Of a stretch of DNA of 7,379 nt, positions 7,200-7,379 are shown one piece after another. The stretch is from Bacteroidales bacterium (lineage in GTDB: Bacteria; Bacteroidota; Bacteroidia; Bacteroidales; ML635J-15). The stretch spans positions 1-7,379 of the forward strand of contig JAQVEY010000112.1 of assembly GCA_028697515.1 (NCBI GenBank), given 5' to 3'. The translations under genes and the position numbers were made by a program. How positions within the stretch are numbered: the first letter of the stretch is position 1; each line of letters begins with the position of its first letter. The notes under the pieces are model-generated. The model was not told the origin of the DNA and made no database searches. It saw only the letters and a program-made list of their open reading frames with translations.

Positions 7200-7227
7200 A
7201 TATACTAAATAATTGTTTTATAAAAAC
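7197..7227 (-). promoter_or_regulatory. Predicted promoter of the kinase-regulator operon
   Basis: On the minus strand TATATTTG (7204 down to 7197) matches the Bacteroidota -7 consensus TAnnTTTG exactly. A T-rich GTTTTTA element around 7227-7221 stands at about the right distance for the -33 box, although it is not an exact TTTG. Transcription would start near 7190. A 7-bp inverted repeat TTATAAA/TTTATAA (7218-7224 and 7232-7238) overlaps the -33 region, but it is short and AT-only, so I give it little weight. Confidence 0.5.
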
Positions 7228-7294
7228 GATGTTTATAACTTTTTTGGTCTTGAAAATTAATTTTTCCTTTTTTATATAAACATTCCAACGTTAC

Positions 7295-7379
7295 CTAAAA
7301 ATTATTCCTGTAACCAAAATGAATTTTAGAATCTTTAAAACTGATATTATTATCATTTTGTTTACCAATGGCATACACA
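7295..7379 (-). CDS. Possible 3' end of an outer-membrane beta-barrel protein gene (partial)
   Basis: One minus-strand frame is open from the right edge to TAG at 7295-7297 and gives 27 residues ending in SKIHFGYRNNF. A terminal Phe preceded by aromatic and polar residues (HFGYRNNF) is typical of the last strand of outer-membrane beta-barrels recognised by BamA. The stretch is too short for a firm call, and a neighbouring frame is also open to 7291 with a hydrophobic translation. If real, the gene lies just upstream of the kinase on the same strand, with about 95 bases between its stop and the kinase. I see no convincing terminator in that gap. Confidence 0.35.
   Translation of the reverse strand, partial: VYAIGKQNDNNISFKDSKIHFGYRNNF

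Noticed and set aside
7218..7238. Short inverted repeat TTATAAA/TTTATAA upstream of the kinase
   Set aside because: Seven AT-only pairs are expected by chance in sequence this AT-rich, and there is no T run to make it a terminator.

Overview
The window is AT-rich, and every gene I can support lies on the minus strand, so it reads from right to left. Several things point to a member of the Bacteroidota: an Nqr operon, a LytS/LytTR pair of the type common in that phylum, TAnnTTTG-type promoter elements, and weak or absent Shine-Dalgarno sequences. I cannot place it below phylum level.

From right to left, the first segment (about 7295-7379) may be the last 27 codons of an outer-membrane beta-barrel protein that ends in Phe. 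Next is an overlapping pair: a LytS-type sensor kinase (6129-7199) and a LytTR response regulator (5419-6132). The two share an ATGA junction and are closed by a perfect 12-bp hairpin terminator (5383-5412). Only about 24 bases beyond that hairpin, a stand-alone Hpt phosphotransfer protein (5011-5358) begins at a non-ATG codon. Three bases after it comes an SPFH (YdjI-like) protein whose C terminus carries a GYF_2-type domain and a polyproline tail (3880-5007). A second terminator (3843-3870) closes that unit.

The left half is the head of the operon for the Na+-translocating NADH:quinone oxidoreductase: nqrA (2396-3745), nqrB (1210-2385), nqrC (503-1201) and the first 166 codons of nqrD (1-498). 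nqrE and nqrF presumably follow beyond the left edge. All cofactor sites visible in these subunits are present: the flavinylated threonines of NqrB and NqrC, and two cysteines of NqrD. The nqrA promoter contains a perfect 10-bp inverted repeat that overlaps the predicted -7 box.

The nqr genes are a standard respiratory sodium pump. The less ordinary part is the middle: a histidine kinase, response regulator, Hpt protein and SPFH-GYF_2 protein in series on one strand. Whether they form one signalling or membrane-stress module is inference from gene order only. The terminator between regulator and Hpt argues that they are at least partly separate transcripts.
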